Assembly (NCBI GenBank): GCA_025517485.1 | Contig: JAOPKB010000013.1 | Location: 1 to 64,000, forward strand | From: Natronoglomus mannanivorans | Lineage (GTDB): Archaea; Halobacteriota; Halobacteria; Halobacteriales; Natrialbaceae | Direction of reading: 5' to 3' | Length of the DNA stretch: 64,000 bases | Part shown: positions 36,963-46,738 of the stretch, one piece after another | Layout: the number at the start of each line of letters is the position of its first letter | Numbering within the stretch: position 1 is the stretch's first letter | Translations under genes and position numbers: made by a program | Notes under the pieces: generated by a model | The model's database searches: none | The model's input: only the letters and a program-made list of their open reading frames with translations | What the model was told of the DNA's origin: nothing

Positions 36963-37907
36963 TCAAAACGGTCGCGAGAGGAACGCTTTCGGAATCGCGT
37001 TCCTGACTGTCACCAGCGGGTCGACGACCTGACTGATTTCGAGACCGCCGACGAGACTCGCGAACATGTGTGCGTCGGTCTCGTCGAACCCGTGCTCTGC
37101 TTCCAGTACGGCCAGCAGGTCCGTATGCGCCAGTTCGCAAGCTCGCTCGAGAGTCTCAGCGCTGGCGACGGTCTTCCAGGCGTCGGGCGTCTCGACGAGT
37201 GGTCGGTCGATCGACGCCCGGGGCTCGTCGATCACGTCGAGAGTGACGTCGATCTCCGTACTCACTTCGCTGCCGGTGCCACACATCTCACCGTCGGCCA
37301 TCGCTGCCTTGCAGTCGCCCATCGCGAGCATCGCATCCTCCTGAAAGACGGGGAAGTAGGCCGTGTTTCCGCCGGTCATATCGGTCGTATCGAGGTTGCC
37401 GCCGTGGTCGTGGGGGACGAGCGTCGTGTACGACTCTGTGGCGGGTGCGACGCCGATCGTCCCGATAACCGGCTCGATCGGGATCTCGAGTGTCGTTCCG
37501 TCCGCCTCGAACGTCAACTCTCCGTCGCCGTCGTCGGAAACCGGCGTCATCCGCGTCCGCGGGGCGTCGATATCGACGTCGATCCCGTCGTGATCGAGGT
37601 CGTCCAGCAGTCCGAACCCGTCGATGGTGATCACTCGTCCGTGCGCTTCGGCGATTCGGATCTCCTCGATTTCGACGGCCAGAACGTCGCCCGGCTGGGC
37701 ACCCTCGACCGCGATCGGTCCCGTCGCGGCGTTGACCTCCTCGGGGATCGCCTCGATTACGTCCGCCTCGGACTGGACCGCGCCGTCGAGGCTGTCGATC
37801 GTCTCGACGGTCAACGCCTCGCCCGGCTCGACGCTCGTTACGCCTTCGAGATCGGGAGTGAACTCGTAGATGACGCCATCCTCGTGGGAGATCGTGGTTC
37901 TGGACAT
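36963..37907 (-). CDS. Acetamidase/formamidase-family protein
   Basis: A 314-residue amide hydrolase of the FmdA/AmdA family, releasing ammonia from formamide or acetamide. It carries the conserved core VPHDHGGNLDTTDMTGGNTA, FQEDAMLAMGDCKAAMADGE and the substrate region GTGSEVSTEIDVTLDV. The fold is an all-beta jelly roll with a metal site at the DHGGN histidine/aspartate. Its length is slightly below that of bacterial FmdA. The ATG at 37907 gives MSRTTISHEDGVIYEF. It is encoded alone, with no amide transporter adjacent. Confidence 0.93.
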   Translation of the reverse strand: MSRTTISHEDGVIYEFTPDLEGVTSVEPGEALTVETIDSLDGAVQSEADVIEAIPEEVNAATGPIAVEGAQPGDVLAVEIEEIRIAEAHGRVITIDGFGLLDDLDHDGIDVDIDAPRTRMTPVSDDGDGELTFEADGTTLEIPIEPVIGTIGVAPATESYTTLVPHDHGGNLDTTDMTGGNTAYFPVFQEDAMLAMGDCKAAMADGEMCGTGSEVSTEIDVTLDVIDEPRASIDRPLVETPDAWKTVASAETLERACELAHTDLLAVLEAEHGFDETDAHMFASLVGGLEISQVVDPLVTVRNAIPKAFLSRPF

Positions 37908-38051
37908 CGTCTGCAGTGTCCGGGTCCAGCAGCATAAATCGGTCACTGACTCGAGTCGCCGCCGACTCGGAACGCGAGACTGCCCTCACCACGGCGTCGG
38001 TCACTTGCACGCAGTGCCTAACAAAGGGGTGGTGGCCTCGATACGCGACGT

Positions 38052-38600
38052 ATGGCCAGCGACGATTCCGGTGGCAGGTCGCGATCGGACTCGGGGGTCG
38101 ATTCCGACTCGTCCTCCGGGTCGGATTCCCGGACGGGATCTGGCTCCGATTCCACCCCCGAAGCCACGCCGTCACTCGAGGCCCCCTCCGTCGAAGACAC
38201 GACCGGCTACGGACTCACGCTCACGCTAATCGGCGGCGTCCTGCTCGCGCTCGCGTACTACGGTGTCCTCGCGATTCAGGGCACCCATCAGCTAGGCCAG
38301 GCGATGCCCGAACCGTTCTACGGGCTCGCGCTCGCGGTCCTGTTCGTCCTCGAGTTGCTCAACAGCCGTCATCTGGGCGTGCTCGCACTCGCCCGCGCCA
38401 TCGCCTTCACCGCGGTCTACGGCGCGCTGTTCGTCTTCGCGGTCGAGGGTGGAGCGTCCCTCTGGGCGAACCCGGATCTCGCGCTGGAGGGATACGCCGG
38501 CGTCACCGTCCTCGCCGTCGCGCTGGTGGTCGCAGCGCTCCTCTACGTGGGGTATCTGACGGTGGTCGAGTCGGACCGAAACCGGGGTGCAGGCGGGTAG
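38052..38600 (+). CDS. Four-helix membrane protein with acidic Ser-rich N-terminus
   Basis: A 182-residue protein. The first 50 residues are disordered Ser/Asp/Gly. Four membrane helices follow: GLTLTLIGGVLLALAYYGVL, PFYGLALAVLFVLELL, ALARAIAFTAVYGALFVFAV and GVTVLAVALVVAALLYVGYL. I do not recognise the family. It converges on the Bat-type regulator gene. Confidence 0.75.
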   Translation: MASDDSGGRSRSDSGVDSDSSSGSDSRTGSGSDSTPEATPSLEAPSVEDTTGYGLTLTLIGGVLLALAYYGVLAIQGTHQLGQAMPEPFYGLALAVLFVLELLNSRHLGVLALARAIAFTAVYGALFVFAVEGGASLWANPDLALEGYAGVTVLAVALVVAALLYVGYLTVVESDRNRGAGG

Positions 38601-38644
38601 GTCCGATCGGCGGGGTGTGGCTGGCGACGCCCTCGTCACCGCGT

Positions 38645-39310
38645 TCAGTCGTTCTCGAGGAACTGCTCGTCACCGTCCACTTCGATGTCGAGTTCCGTGG
38701 TGACGAGCGTTCGATACGCCCGTCGCAGTCGTTCGGAGAGCGCCTGGTGGGAGATGTCCAGTTCGTCGGCCAGTTCTTCCATCGATGCGTCGCGGGGGAT
38801 TTCGAAGTAGCCGTGGTTGACGGCTGCCGTGAGCGCCTCGTACTGTTCGGGTGTGAGTCCAATCTCGTCGGCGGTGTCCGTCGAGAGTTCGTGGAGACGA
38901 AGCAGATCGGCGTGGACGTCGTGTTCTTTCAACCGGTCGTAGATGTGACTGGCGTCCTCGCGGTCCTCGAATCGAATCCGGACGGTCCACATTCCGTTGG
39001 CCGCAGACGCCGTCAGGAGCGTCCCACCTTCCTCGACGACCAACGAAAACAGCTCCGTGACCTCGTCACCGAACTCGATATTGTAGAGCCACCGATCGTC
39101 GTCGCCCGTCACTTCCGAATAGCCGTCGACAGAGGGATCCGACTCGAGAGCGGCCTCGATCGTCGATCGATCCGCGCCGCTCAGCCACATTCCGAGATCG
39201 TTCGCCGCGATGACCTGTTCCATTTCACAGGTAAGCGACGGCGCGTCGTCGAATGCGGCCCCGAGTGCACTATCGTCCGCTGACAACCGAAACTCGGCAA
39301 TCGTCGCCAT
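38645..39310 (-). CDS. Bat-type HTH-10 transcriptional regulator
   Basis: A 221-residue regulator of the bacterio-opsin-activator family. The first 150 residues form a sensor-like N-terminal region (MATIAEFRLSADDSALGAAF). The C-terminal HTH-10 domain is LTPEQYEALTAAVNHGYFEI, then ASMEELADELDISHQALSER and LRRAYRTLV. These regulators control redox, light or metabolic responses in haloarchaea; the target here is unknown. A TATA box is not clear. It lies convergent to the membrane protein at 38052-38600. Confidence 0.93.
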   Translation of the reverse strand: MATIAEFRLSADDSALGAAFDDAPSLTCEMEQVIAANDLGMWLSGADRSTIEAALESDPSVDGYSEVTGDDDRWLYNIEFGDEVTELFSLVVEEGGTLLTASAANGMWTVRIRFEDREDASHIYDRLKEHDVHADLLRLHELSTDTADEIGLTPEQYEALTAAVNHGYFEIPRDASMEELADELDISHQALSERLRRAYRTLVTTELDIEVDGDEQFLEND

Positions 39311-39538
39311 GCTCTGCTCACTTCCACAACGCCCTCGCTAATAGTCATCACTCATATAAATTACAGATCGTCCGCCGTCGATGAGTTAGAAGGTACGTTA
39401 TATGCAGCCGATTCGGATAGATCGTGGTTTGACGCGCCGACTCACGTTCGCCGTCCGATTCGAGTGTCTTCGCTCGACAGATCCGTCGATACGAACGGGT
39501 TTCCTCCCCGGCGACTTTCTCCGACCCCTCGTCCCCAC

Positions 39539-39549
39539 GCTTAAATACG
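39539..39549 (+). promoter_or_regulatory. TATA-like box for the AddAB-like operon
   Basis: GCTTAAATACG is centred about 34 bases before the ATG at 39578. A short leader of a few bases would result. Confidence 0.5.
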
Positions 39550-39577
39550 AGACGGCTCCATACTGTCTCAGACGCAG

Positions 39578-41905
39578 ATGACCGCCCACACCGACCTCGA
39601 GGGGACGCTCAAAGTCCTCCCGGAACCGAGCCACCGCCTCCTCGAGGTCGTCGCCACCGAGTACGCGTCCCTCACGGCGGAGTACGGCCCTCGAAACGTC
39701 CTCGTGCTCAAGCGCCACCCCGCCGGCCTCGAGCGCGTCCGCGAGCAGCTCGCGGGTGAGACGACCGACGGGACCCCGCTCTCGCCGCGCCTCGAGTCGC
39801 TGCCCGAACACGCCTCGAAGGTTCTCGAGGAGTACGATCCCACGCTGGACCGACTCGAGTACGAAGAACGGATCGAACTCATCTCCCTCGTTATCGCTGG
39901 CGCGAAACGCGAGATTCCACCGTATCTCGAGGGGGCCCGCGAACACGAGACCTTCGCTCGCGACGTGGGGCAACTCTTACTCGAGGTGACCCGCCAGCGG
40001 ATCCGCCACGCCGACTGTGCGGACGCCCACGACTGTCTGGCCTTCCTCACCGCGATGAACGACCGCTTTCACGAGGTGCTCGACGACCGCGGTCTGATCG
40101 AGCGGGCGGACGTGATTCCCCGCGTCGTCGAGCTTCTCCAAGCCGACGCCGACGGGCTCCGTACCCGGATCACCGGCTCCTACGACGCCGTCCTCGCCCT
40201 GGAGTTCGAGGAGTATCGCCGGTTAGATCGGGAGTACCTCGCTCAACTCACCTGGGAGACGGACACGAACACTGAACTCGTCTGCCTCGGCGAGCGCCAC
40301 GCCAGCGTCGAACGGACGCGCGTCGAGTCCGGTCGCCTCGAGGACCTCTCGAGCGGGCTGACGGTCGAGGAAGTCGACTCGCCGACGGTCCGGACTCGAG
40401 ACGATTCTCGTTCTCACTCTCACTCTCAGTCCCCGCCCCACCGCGGCATCACGCGCTACCTCGCGACCGGCGAACCACCCGCATCGGACGAGCAGGCGAC
40501 CGCCCGGCGGATCCGCGCCGGAACCGCCCGCGAGCAGGTCCGACAGGTCGCCGCGGAGATCCAGTTTCTCGTCGACCGCCACGAGTGGTCCCACGACGAG
40601 ATCGCCGTCGCCGTTCCGAGCGTCGACCGCGTCCCCGACGCCCGCACGGGACTCCGAAACGCCGGGATTCCGACGGCGACGATCGGCACCGACTCGTTGA
40701 AAGAAGACCCCGCGGTGAACGAACTCTACGCTGTCGTCTCCGCCTACTGCGATCACGACGTCGAACTCGCACACGAGCGGCTCGCAGCCCGCGTTCCAGG
40801 TGTCGAGACGCCAGCCGAATCCGCGCCAACGCCCACACCCACGCCCACGTCCGCGTTCGAATCTCACCCGCAATCCCACTCCCGTTCACAACCGACGCCT
40901 GAGTCGCCGGATACGCACGACCCACCGTCGGCAACCATCTCCGAGGTCCTCGAGTCCTGTGCCGACGCCAGCGTCCGCCGCTCGCTGGAGAACTGGATCG
41001 TCAGGACGGAGCTGAAACGCCGAATCGCGGAGGAGGAGAGCTGGGTCGACGCCGCAGAGCAGTACCAGGGCGTCCGCCGGGTGCTCGAGATCGCCCGCTT
41101 CGTCGAGGAGACGGACCTCGTCGCCCCCGACTGGGAGGGGCTCCGGCGGATGCTCCGCCAGACGATCAAGTACGACGCGCCGTACGTCCACGACGTCGAG
41201 ACGCGGTCGCCGACCGGCGGCGTCACCGTGTGTGCGATCGAGGATCTGAAGTACGACTCGCGGGAGGCCGTCTTCCTGCTCGATTGCACCGACGGGGCGT
41301 ATCCCGGCCAACAGCACCTCACCCAGCTGTTTCCGACGGCGTGGCTGAAGTCCATGCCACAGTACCCGGCGGTTACCGATCCCGATCGCGAGAGCCTCGA
41401 GCGGACGTTCGCGCCGCGCGCTCGGGCTCGAGCCGCGAAATCCGACGCGGCCCCGCGACACGGCGACCCTTTCGCCGCCTACCACGCCGAACGGTCCAGA
41501 CGCGCGCTGGCGCTCGGTACCCGCGCCGCTCGCTCGCAGCTCTACTGTTGCACCTACGAGCGCGAGACCGAGGGGCTTCGGCGCACCCACGACCAGTCTC
41601 GGTATCTCACACTCCTCGAGTCGGTACCCACGATCGGCTTCGAGGACGTCGACGCCCTCGGCCGCGAGGCGGCGATCCACGGCGAGGCCAACGCACTCGA
41701 GGCGCTGTTAGACGAGCCGCGGGGCGAACTCGAGCGCATCCTTCGGGAGGCTTCGACCGGCGGCGAAGCCGACCTCGGCGAAACCGAGGCGCTGTTCGAG
41801 GAGATTCAGGTCGTCCTCGAGGAGGGTGACGTCGACGACGACCTCGCGCGAGCGGTGCGCACGCAGTTCGAGTTCGCGGCGGGAGAGGTGGTACGGCGTG
41901 AGTGA
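39578..41905 (+). CDS. AddB-like inactivated SF1 helicase subunit
   Basis: A 775-residue protein whose layout follows a UvrD/AddB fold without its ATPase motifs. VLVLKRHPAGLERVREQLA is where Walker A should be, and has no GKT. SYDAVLALEFEEYRRLDREY replaces motif II. EIAVAVPSVDRVPDARTGLR is the domain-2 strand, and TVCAIEDLKYDSREAVFLLD with CTDGAYPGQQHLTQLFP matches motif V and the following AddB-type segment. Two low-complexity spacers (Ser/His near 275; Pro/Thr near 415) occur. It overlaps the next gene by 8 bases (GTGAGTGA). I infer a structural subunit that recognises or splits DNA, as AddB or RecC do. Confidence 0.75.
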   Translation: MTAHTDLEGTLKVLPEPSHRLLEVVATEYASLTAEYGPRNVLVLKRHPAGLERVREQLAGETTDGTPLSPRLESLPEHASKVLEEYDPTLDRLEYEERIELISLVIAGAKREIPPYLEGAREHETFARDVGQLLLEVTRQRIRHADCADAHDCLAFLTAMNDRFHEVLDDRGLIERADVIPRVVELLQADADGLRTRITGSYDAVLALEFEEYRRLDREYLAQLTWETDTNTELVCLGERHASVERTRVESGRLEDLSSGLTVEEVDSPTVRTRDDSRSHSHSQSPPHRGITRYLATGEPPASDEQATARRIRAGTAREQVRQVAAEIQFLVDRHEWSHDEIAVAVPSVDRVPDARTGLRNAGIPTATIGTDSLKEDPAVNELYAVVSAYCDHDVELAHERLAARVPGVETPAESAPTPTPTPTSAFESHPQSHSRSQPTPESPDTHDPPSATISEVLESCADASVRRSLENWIVRTELKRRIAEEESWVDAAEQYQGVRRVLEIARFVEETDLVAPDWEGLRRMLRQTIKYDAPYVHDVETRSPTGGVTVCAIEDLKYDSREAVFLLDCTDGAYPGQQHLTQLFPTAWLKSMPQYPAVTDPDRESLERTFAPRARARAAKSDAAPRHGDPFAAYHAERSRRALALGTRAARSQLYCCTYERETEGLRRTHDQSRYLTLLESVPTIGFEDVDALGREAAIHGEANALEALLDEPRGELERILREASTGGEADLGETEALFEEIQVVLEEGDVDDDLARAVRTQFEFAAGEVVRRE

Positions 41906-42923
41906 CCGTCGAGCACTCTCGCTCTCTACCGACGGTCTGGCGACCTCCCTCCGCTGTCCGCGCCGTTACGAGTTCGCTCACGTGCACGAACTCGACGACG
42001 GGGAGGACGACCCGCCGGAAGAACGTCGACTCGACCTCTGCCGGCAGGCGATCTGCGACACGCTTCGGACCGGTCACACCGACGCCGATGCGCTCGAGAC
42101 GGCGGCTCTCGAGCGGTTCGCGACGCTGTGGGGCGATCGGGACGAGCGCTACCACTCCTTCGCCCAGCGCCGCCACGAACGGCGGGTGCTCGAGGCGACG
42201 ATCCGGGCGTACGTCGAGGCGTTCGGGGCGGAACACGCGAGCGGTCTCGCCGAGCTGCAGGCGGCCAGCGAGAGTGCGGGCGAACTGATCGGTCCGGAAC
42301 TGCCGCTCTCGTCGGCCGTCCAGTTGCCCGACCGCGAGACGACCGTCGAGGTCGACGCGGCCGTCGACTACGTCGTCGCCAGTGGTTCGTCACTCACCGG
42401 CGTCCGGTTCGTTCCGACGCTCACACCGCTGGGATTGCTCCGGTATCGAGACGAGTGGGAGGGCGCCGTTGCCGACCTGTTCGACGACCACTTCGATCCC
42501 GACGAGGAGACATTCGAGCCCGGCCCTGCGGGCGCACTGCTCGAGACGGCGGTCGTCCTCGACGGCCTGCGCGAGCTCCGGGATCGGCTCGGACTCGGCG
42601 ATCGACAGTGTCGGTACCTGCTCGTCCCGCTGGCCGACCAGTCGAACACGACGGTCAATTGGATCCGCGAGAGCGTCGAGACCAGTCTCGACTCGCTCGA
42701 TCTCACCGACGTCTTCCTCGACCACCACACGTTCGGGATGACCCTCGAGCATCGGAACGCGACGGTCGAGGGCCGGCTCGCTGCGGTCGTCGGTCGAATC
42801 GTCGACAAGCAGTTCGATCCCGGTCGGCAGTGGGAGCAGATATCCGCACACTCCTGTGAGAACTGCGCCTACACCGTCTGCTGTCAGGAGTACGTCTCGA
42901 GCGAGGTGGCCTTCGATGAGTGA
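41898..42923 (+). CDS. AddB-nuclease-like protein with Fe-S cysteines but no visible catalytic triad
   Basis: A 341-residue protein related to the Cas4/AddB PD-(D/E)XK fold. The Fe-S ligands are all there: Cys20 in LRCPRRYEF and C320-x2-C323-x5-C329 in SCENCAYTVCCQEY. That is the spacing of the AddB iron-sulfur staple. Yet the central strand that should read D...D-x-K is VDAAVDYVVASGSSLTGVRF, without the Lys or the second acid. It probably binds DNA or only supports structure. It starts at GTG 41898 inside the previous stop and ends overlapping the next gene by 8 bases (ATGAGTGA). It could be the split C-terminal half of AddB. Confidence 0.75.
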   Translation: MSDRRALSLSTDGLATSLRCPRRYEFAHVHELDDGEDDPPEERRLDLCRQAICDTLRTGHTDADALETAALERFATLWGDRDERYHSFAQRRHERRVLEATIRAYVEAFGAEHASGLAELQAASESAGELIGPELPLSSAVQLPDRETTVEVDAAVDYVVASGSSLTGVRFVPTLTPLGLLRYRDEWEGAVADLFDDHFDPDEETFEPGPAGALLETAVVLDGLRELRDRLGLGDRQCRYLLVPLADQSNTTVNWIRESVETSLDSLDLTDVFLDHHTFGMTLEHRNATVEGRLAAVVGRIVDKQFDPGRQWEQISAHSCENCAYTVCCQEYVSSEVAFDE

Positions 42924-45900
42924 GGACCGCGGGGTGGACGGCTCCTCGGCCCCCCTCGAGCCCAAGGGGAACCAGCGATCGGTCATCGACAGCACGGCCG
43001 ACTGCATCTCCGTCGACGCCGGCGCCGGCACGGGCAAGACGACGACGATGCTCATGCGGATCGAACACGCCATCCGCGAGGAGGGAATCGACCCGGACGA
43101 CGTCCTCGTGCTGACCTTCGCGAACGAGGCGGCGGCGAGCATCCGCGAGGCCGTCACCGATCGCCTCGAGCCCGAGGCGGCGGCCGCCATCGACGTCTAC
43201 ACCTACCACTCCTTCTGTTACCGGCTCGTCCGTGAGTACGCCTACTACCTCGGACTCTCGCCGGAGTTCGACGTCGTCACCGACCACGGTCGCCAGCGCC
43301 TCGTCCGCCGGCTGTTAGAGGAAAACGACTACGACTTCGCCGACGCGACCCGCGGCGACGGCTCGGCGGCCGACCTGACGACCTCGGTCGACCGGTTCAT
43401 CCAGGGGATGAGCCAGGAGGACGTCGACCCCGCGACCCTCGACGAGCGCCTGCCCGACGTCCGCACCCTCGAGCGACTGGGCGAGTTCGTCCTCTGGCTC
43501 GAGCGCCAGGCCGGCGAGGACCTCTCGTTCGACAACGAGGCACTGCGGTGGTTCAACCGCGAGGAGCACATAGCGGAAGCCCGCGAGTCACTGGTCGACT
43601 ACGGCAAACTCCTGACCTACTGCCGGGAGTGTATCGCCGAGGCGCCAGCCGAGTTCCGCGAGAACGACGTCGTCGAGGACACCGAGCGGTACTTCCGAGA
43701 GATGCAACGCTGTGTCACCAACACCTACGAGACGCTCTCGATCGACGACCCGCCGACCAAACAGTTGCCACGGGCGCTGTTCGGCAACGAAATCTGGGGC
43801 CGGGCGACCGATCGGATCGAGCAGACGCCGTTCGGCCGACTCAAACACTACCTCGAGTTCATGCGACTGGCCCGTCACTACGCGGCTGTCTACGCCGACT
43901 ACCGTAGTGCGCTCGAGACCGAGCGAACGGCGGACTTCGACGAGCTAGTTCGGACGGCGACGCGGCTGCTGGACGACCCCGCCGTCGCCGACGAGATCAC
44001 CGGCCGCTGGAGTCAGGTCTACTGCGACGAGTTTCAGGACACCGACGAGACGCAGTTCTCCCTGATCACCCAGCTCACGACGGGCGCGGATCGCCCCTCG
44101 CTGTTGGCGATCGGCGACAAGGATCAGGCGATCTACGGCTGGCGGGGCACCGACCGCGAGGGCCTCGACCGACTGGCCGACGCCTACGACGACCACGAGC
44201 GCATCGCTCTCGAGTTGAACTTCCGCTCGAATCAGGAGATCCTCGACATCACCAACCACTGCGACTACGGTCCACAATCCTCGAAGACCTTGCGGGAGGT
44301 CGACCGGACGCCCGGCGAGTACCGCGAGGCGAATCCGCCTCACAGGGTCGTCAAAGTCGAGAGTAGCGAGGTCGGCTGGTCGACGTCCGAACAGGTCGCG
44401 ACGACCGTCTCCCGGCTCTTGAACGGCGAGTTCGAGTCGGTTCCCGAGCGCGAACTCGCGGACATCGCGGTGATCGTCCGGAAGAACAGCCACGCCCGGG
44501 CGGTCGCCGACGAACTCGGCGACCTCCAGATCCCCTGCGAGGTCTCGGGGTCGGCCCGCGGGGAGATCTCGCCGGGCATTCGGACGCTGCTCTCGTACTT
44601 CCGCGCGCTGGTCGACCCGACCGCCGACGCCCACCTCCGGCGAGTCCTCCTCTACCGATACCGGGTCACCGAGGACGACCTCGAGACCCTGCACTCGCGT
44701 GCGGGATCGCTCTCCGACGCCGTCGCGACCGTCGACTGCGACCCCGAGACGTCCCCACTGACCGATCCCGACCGCGTCGAACAGGCCCGTGACCACCTCG
44801 AGACCCTCCGCGAGCTCCGGTCGGTCTACCCGCTCGCACAGTTCGTCCGGCGCTTCCGGGAACTGACCCGTCTCGAGTGGTTCCTCACGAGCGAGGAACG
44901 GACGCGACTCGAGCGGATCGACCGGTTCGTCGAGGCTTACGACCCCGACACCGTCCTCGGGACGCTCACGCCGGCGTTCGTCGACGCCCTCGAGGGCTCC
45001 TTGCGGGGCAGTTCGACCGAGTACGGCCGCGGCTCTCATTCCGCCGATTGCGTCGATATCATGACCGTCCACCAGGCCAAGGGCCTCCAGTTCGACACCG
45101 TCCTCCTGCCCTACCTCTCCGACGAGGAGTGGTGCGTGGAGTCCGATTACGCCCGTCGGGCGCGCGACCGACTGCTCGCGGCGGCGATCGACGACGACGT
45201 CGAGTCGCCGCTGCGGGCCGACCTCGCCAAAGAGACGGTCGGCGAGGAGTGGCGGGTGCTACACGTCGCGCTGACCCGCGCGGAGAACCACCTCTTCCTG
45301 TTCGGCTCGACGTACGACTACGAGGGCGGCGACGGGGACGGAACCCTTCCCGCCTCCGTCGCGCAGTCGTGTCTGCCCGAGGCCATCGAGTGGTCGGTCA
45401 CCGGTGAGCGGATGGACCTCTGGGAGTCGCTGACCGCGAGTTTCGAGCGCGTCCGGGAGACGTACCCCGAGACCGTCGTCGATCACACCGAGGAGATCGC
45501 CTTCTCGCGACTCTCGCCGGGGACGATCACCTACTACGCCCGAACCCGAAATCGACATGGGGGCGACCGAACCGTCGCCCCCCTCGAGACCCGCGAGGCG
45601 ATCGAGACGGTCCACCGGCTCGGACGACTGCTCCGGACGGGGACGCTGACGGCCCTCGGGGACGCGGTAGACCACGCCGACGCCGCTTCCGACGGCGTCG
45701 AACTACCGGGCGGCAGATCGACGAGCGCGTTGACCGCGGACACGGTCCGGTTTCCGGTGAAGACGCTCTCGAACGCGACCGAACTCCCGGTCGCGATGGA
45801 TCACAGCTACAGTTCGATGCGAACCCACGAGGAGTGTGCGCGAAAGCACTATCTGGACCACGTCGTCCGGGCGGTCGACGATCCCGCCGTCGCCGGCGCC

Positions 45901-46644
45901 GGCGCCGGTTCCGGTGATCGATCGGGCGACGCCCGTCTCGTCGGCTCGCTCTTTCACGACGTCGCCGAGGAGGCGTTCGCCCGCGAGTACCGGACTCGAG
46001 ACCGGTGGCGCGAGGCGGCCAGACGACAGCTCACCGCGCGCGGTCTCGGGGATCACGCCGATCGGGTGCTCGCCTGTATCGACCGTTACTTCGACGCCCG
46101 CGCGACAGACGTCGACGCACCCGTCCACGAGTGGGAGACCCTCGCCGCCGAGTTGCCGTTCGTCCTCGAGGACGTGCCAGGTGTGAGCGGCGACGTGATC
46201 GGGTACATCGACAGCGTCCGGCGGACGCCGACCGGCGAGCTGGTCGTCCTCGATTACAAGGCGACTGCGACGCGGATCGCCGCCGGGGAGGCCACGCAAC
46301 TACTGTTGTACCTGCGAGCCTGCGACGACCTGTTCGACGAACGCGTCTCGCGTGTCGGGTACGTCTACGTCGGTGAGGCGAGTGTCGACGGCGCTGCTGG
46401 AGACGATCCCGATCCCCGCGTCGACCTCTTTACACGCGACCAGCTTCCCGACTGGACGGCGGTCCGCGAGACGCTCGAGGCCGTCGACGAACCGTCGTTC
46501 GCCGACACGTCCCCGGGAGACCACTGCCGGTTCTGTCCGCACCGCTCGCTGGGGTGTGCGCCCGCGGAGTACGCGCTCGATAGGGCCGGTGACGGCGACG
46601 GTGACGGACTCGAGGTCGAGGGTGACGTCGGCGGTGACGACTGA
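42916..46644 (+). CDS. AddA-like UvrD helicase fused to an Fe-S PD-(D/E)XK nuclease
   Basis: A 1242-residue protein. The helicase has all SF1A motifs: DAGAGTGKTT (K41), YCDEFQDTDETQFS (II), GDKDQAIYGWRG (III), LNFRSNQEI (IV), MTVHQAKGLQFDTVLL (V) and VLHVALTRAENHLF (VI). The last 300 residues are a nuclease, with GYIDSVRRTPTGELVVLDYK containing the Asp and DxK. It is flanked by a Cys in THEECARKHYLDH and by C-x2-C-x6-C (HCRFCPHRSLGC), so this nuclease too probably binds an Fe-S cluster. Its layout is that of AddA, but bacterial AddA nuclease lacks the cluster. It overlaps the previous gene by 8 bases and is last in the three-gene operon. Confidence 0.9.
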   Translation: MSEDRGVDGSSAPLEPKGNQRSVIDSTADCISVDAGAGTGKTTTMLMRIEHAIREEGIDPDDVLVLTFANEAAASIREAVTDRLEPEAAAAIDVYTYHSFCYRLVREYAYYLGLSPEFDVVTDHGRQRLVRRLLEENDYDFADATRGDGSAADLTTSVDRFIQGMSQEDVDPATLDERLPDVRTLERLGEFVLWLERQAGEDLSFDNEALRWFNREEHIAEARESLVDYGKLLTYCRECIAEAPAEFRENDVVEDTERYFREMQRCVTNTYETLSIDDPPTKQLPRALFGNEIWGRATDRIEQTPFGRLKHYLEFMRLARHYAAVYADYRSALETERTADFDELVRTATRLLDDPAVADEITGRWSQVYCDEFQDTDETQFSLITQLTTGADRPSLLAIGDKDQAIYGWRGTDREGLDRLADAYDDHERIALELNFRSNQEILDITNHCDYGPQSSKTLREVDRTPGEYREANPPHRVVKVESSEVGWSTSEQVATTVSRLLNGEFESVPERELADIAVIVRKNSHARAVADELGDLQIPCEVSGSARGEISPGIRTLLSYFRALVDPTADAHLRRVLLYRYRVTEDDLETLHSRAGSLSDAVATVDCDPETSPLTDPDRVEQARDHLETLRELRSVYPLAQFVRRFRELTRLEWFLTSEERTRLERIDRFVEAYDPDTVLGTLTPAFVDALEGSLRGSSTEYGRGSHSADCVDIMTVHQAKGLQFDTVLLPYLSDEEWCVESDYARRARDRLLAAAIDDDVESPLRADLAKETVGEEWRVLHVALTRAENHLFLFGSTYDYEGGDGDGTLPASVAQSCLPEAIEWSVTGERMDLWESLTASFERVRETYPETVVDHTEEIAFSRLSPGTITYYARTRNRHGGDRTVAPLETREAIETVHRLGRLLRTGTLTALGDAVDHADAASDGVELPGGRSTSALTADTVRFPVKTLSNATELPVAMDHSYSSMRTHEECARKHYLDHVVRAVDDPAVAGAGAGSGDRSGDARLVGSLFHDVAEEAFAREYRTRDRWREAARRQLTARGLGDHADRVLACIDRYFDARATDVDAPVHEWETLAAELPFVLEDVPGVSGDVIGYIDSVRRTPTGELVVLDYKATATRIAAGEATQLLLYLRACDDLFDERVSRVGYVYVGEASVDGAAGDDPDPRVDLFTRDQLPDWTAVRETLEAVDEPSFADTSPGDHCRFCPHRSLGCAPAEYALDRAGDGDGDGLEVEGDVGGDD

Positions 46645-46738
46645 TCGCCGCCCGGCAGCCGTCGGTCGGCGCTCTGTATCTGCGGGTGCGAACGCGGACC
46701 AGACTTACGGCCGCCCTCGTGAAAACGCCACGTGAGCG

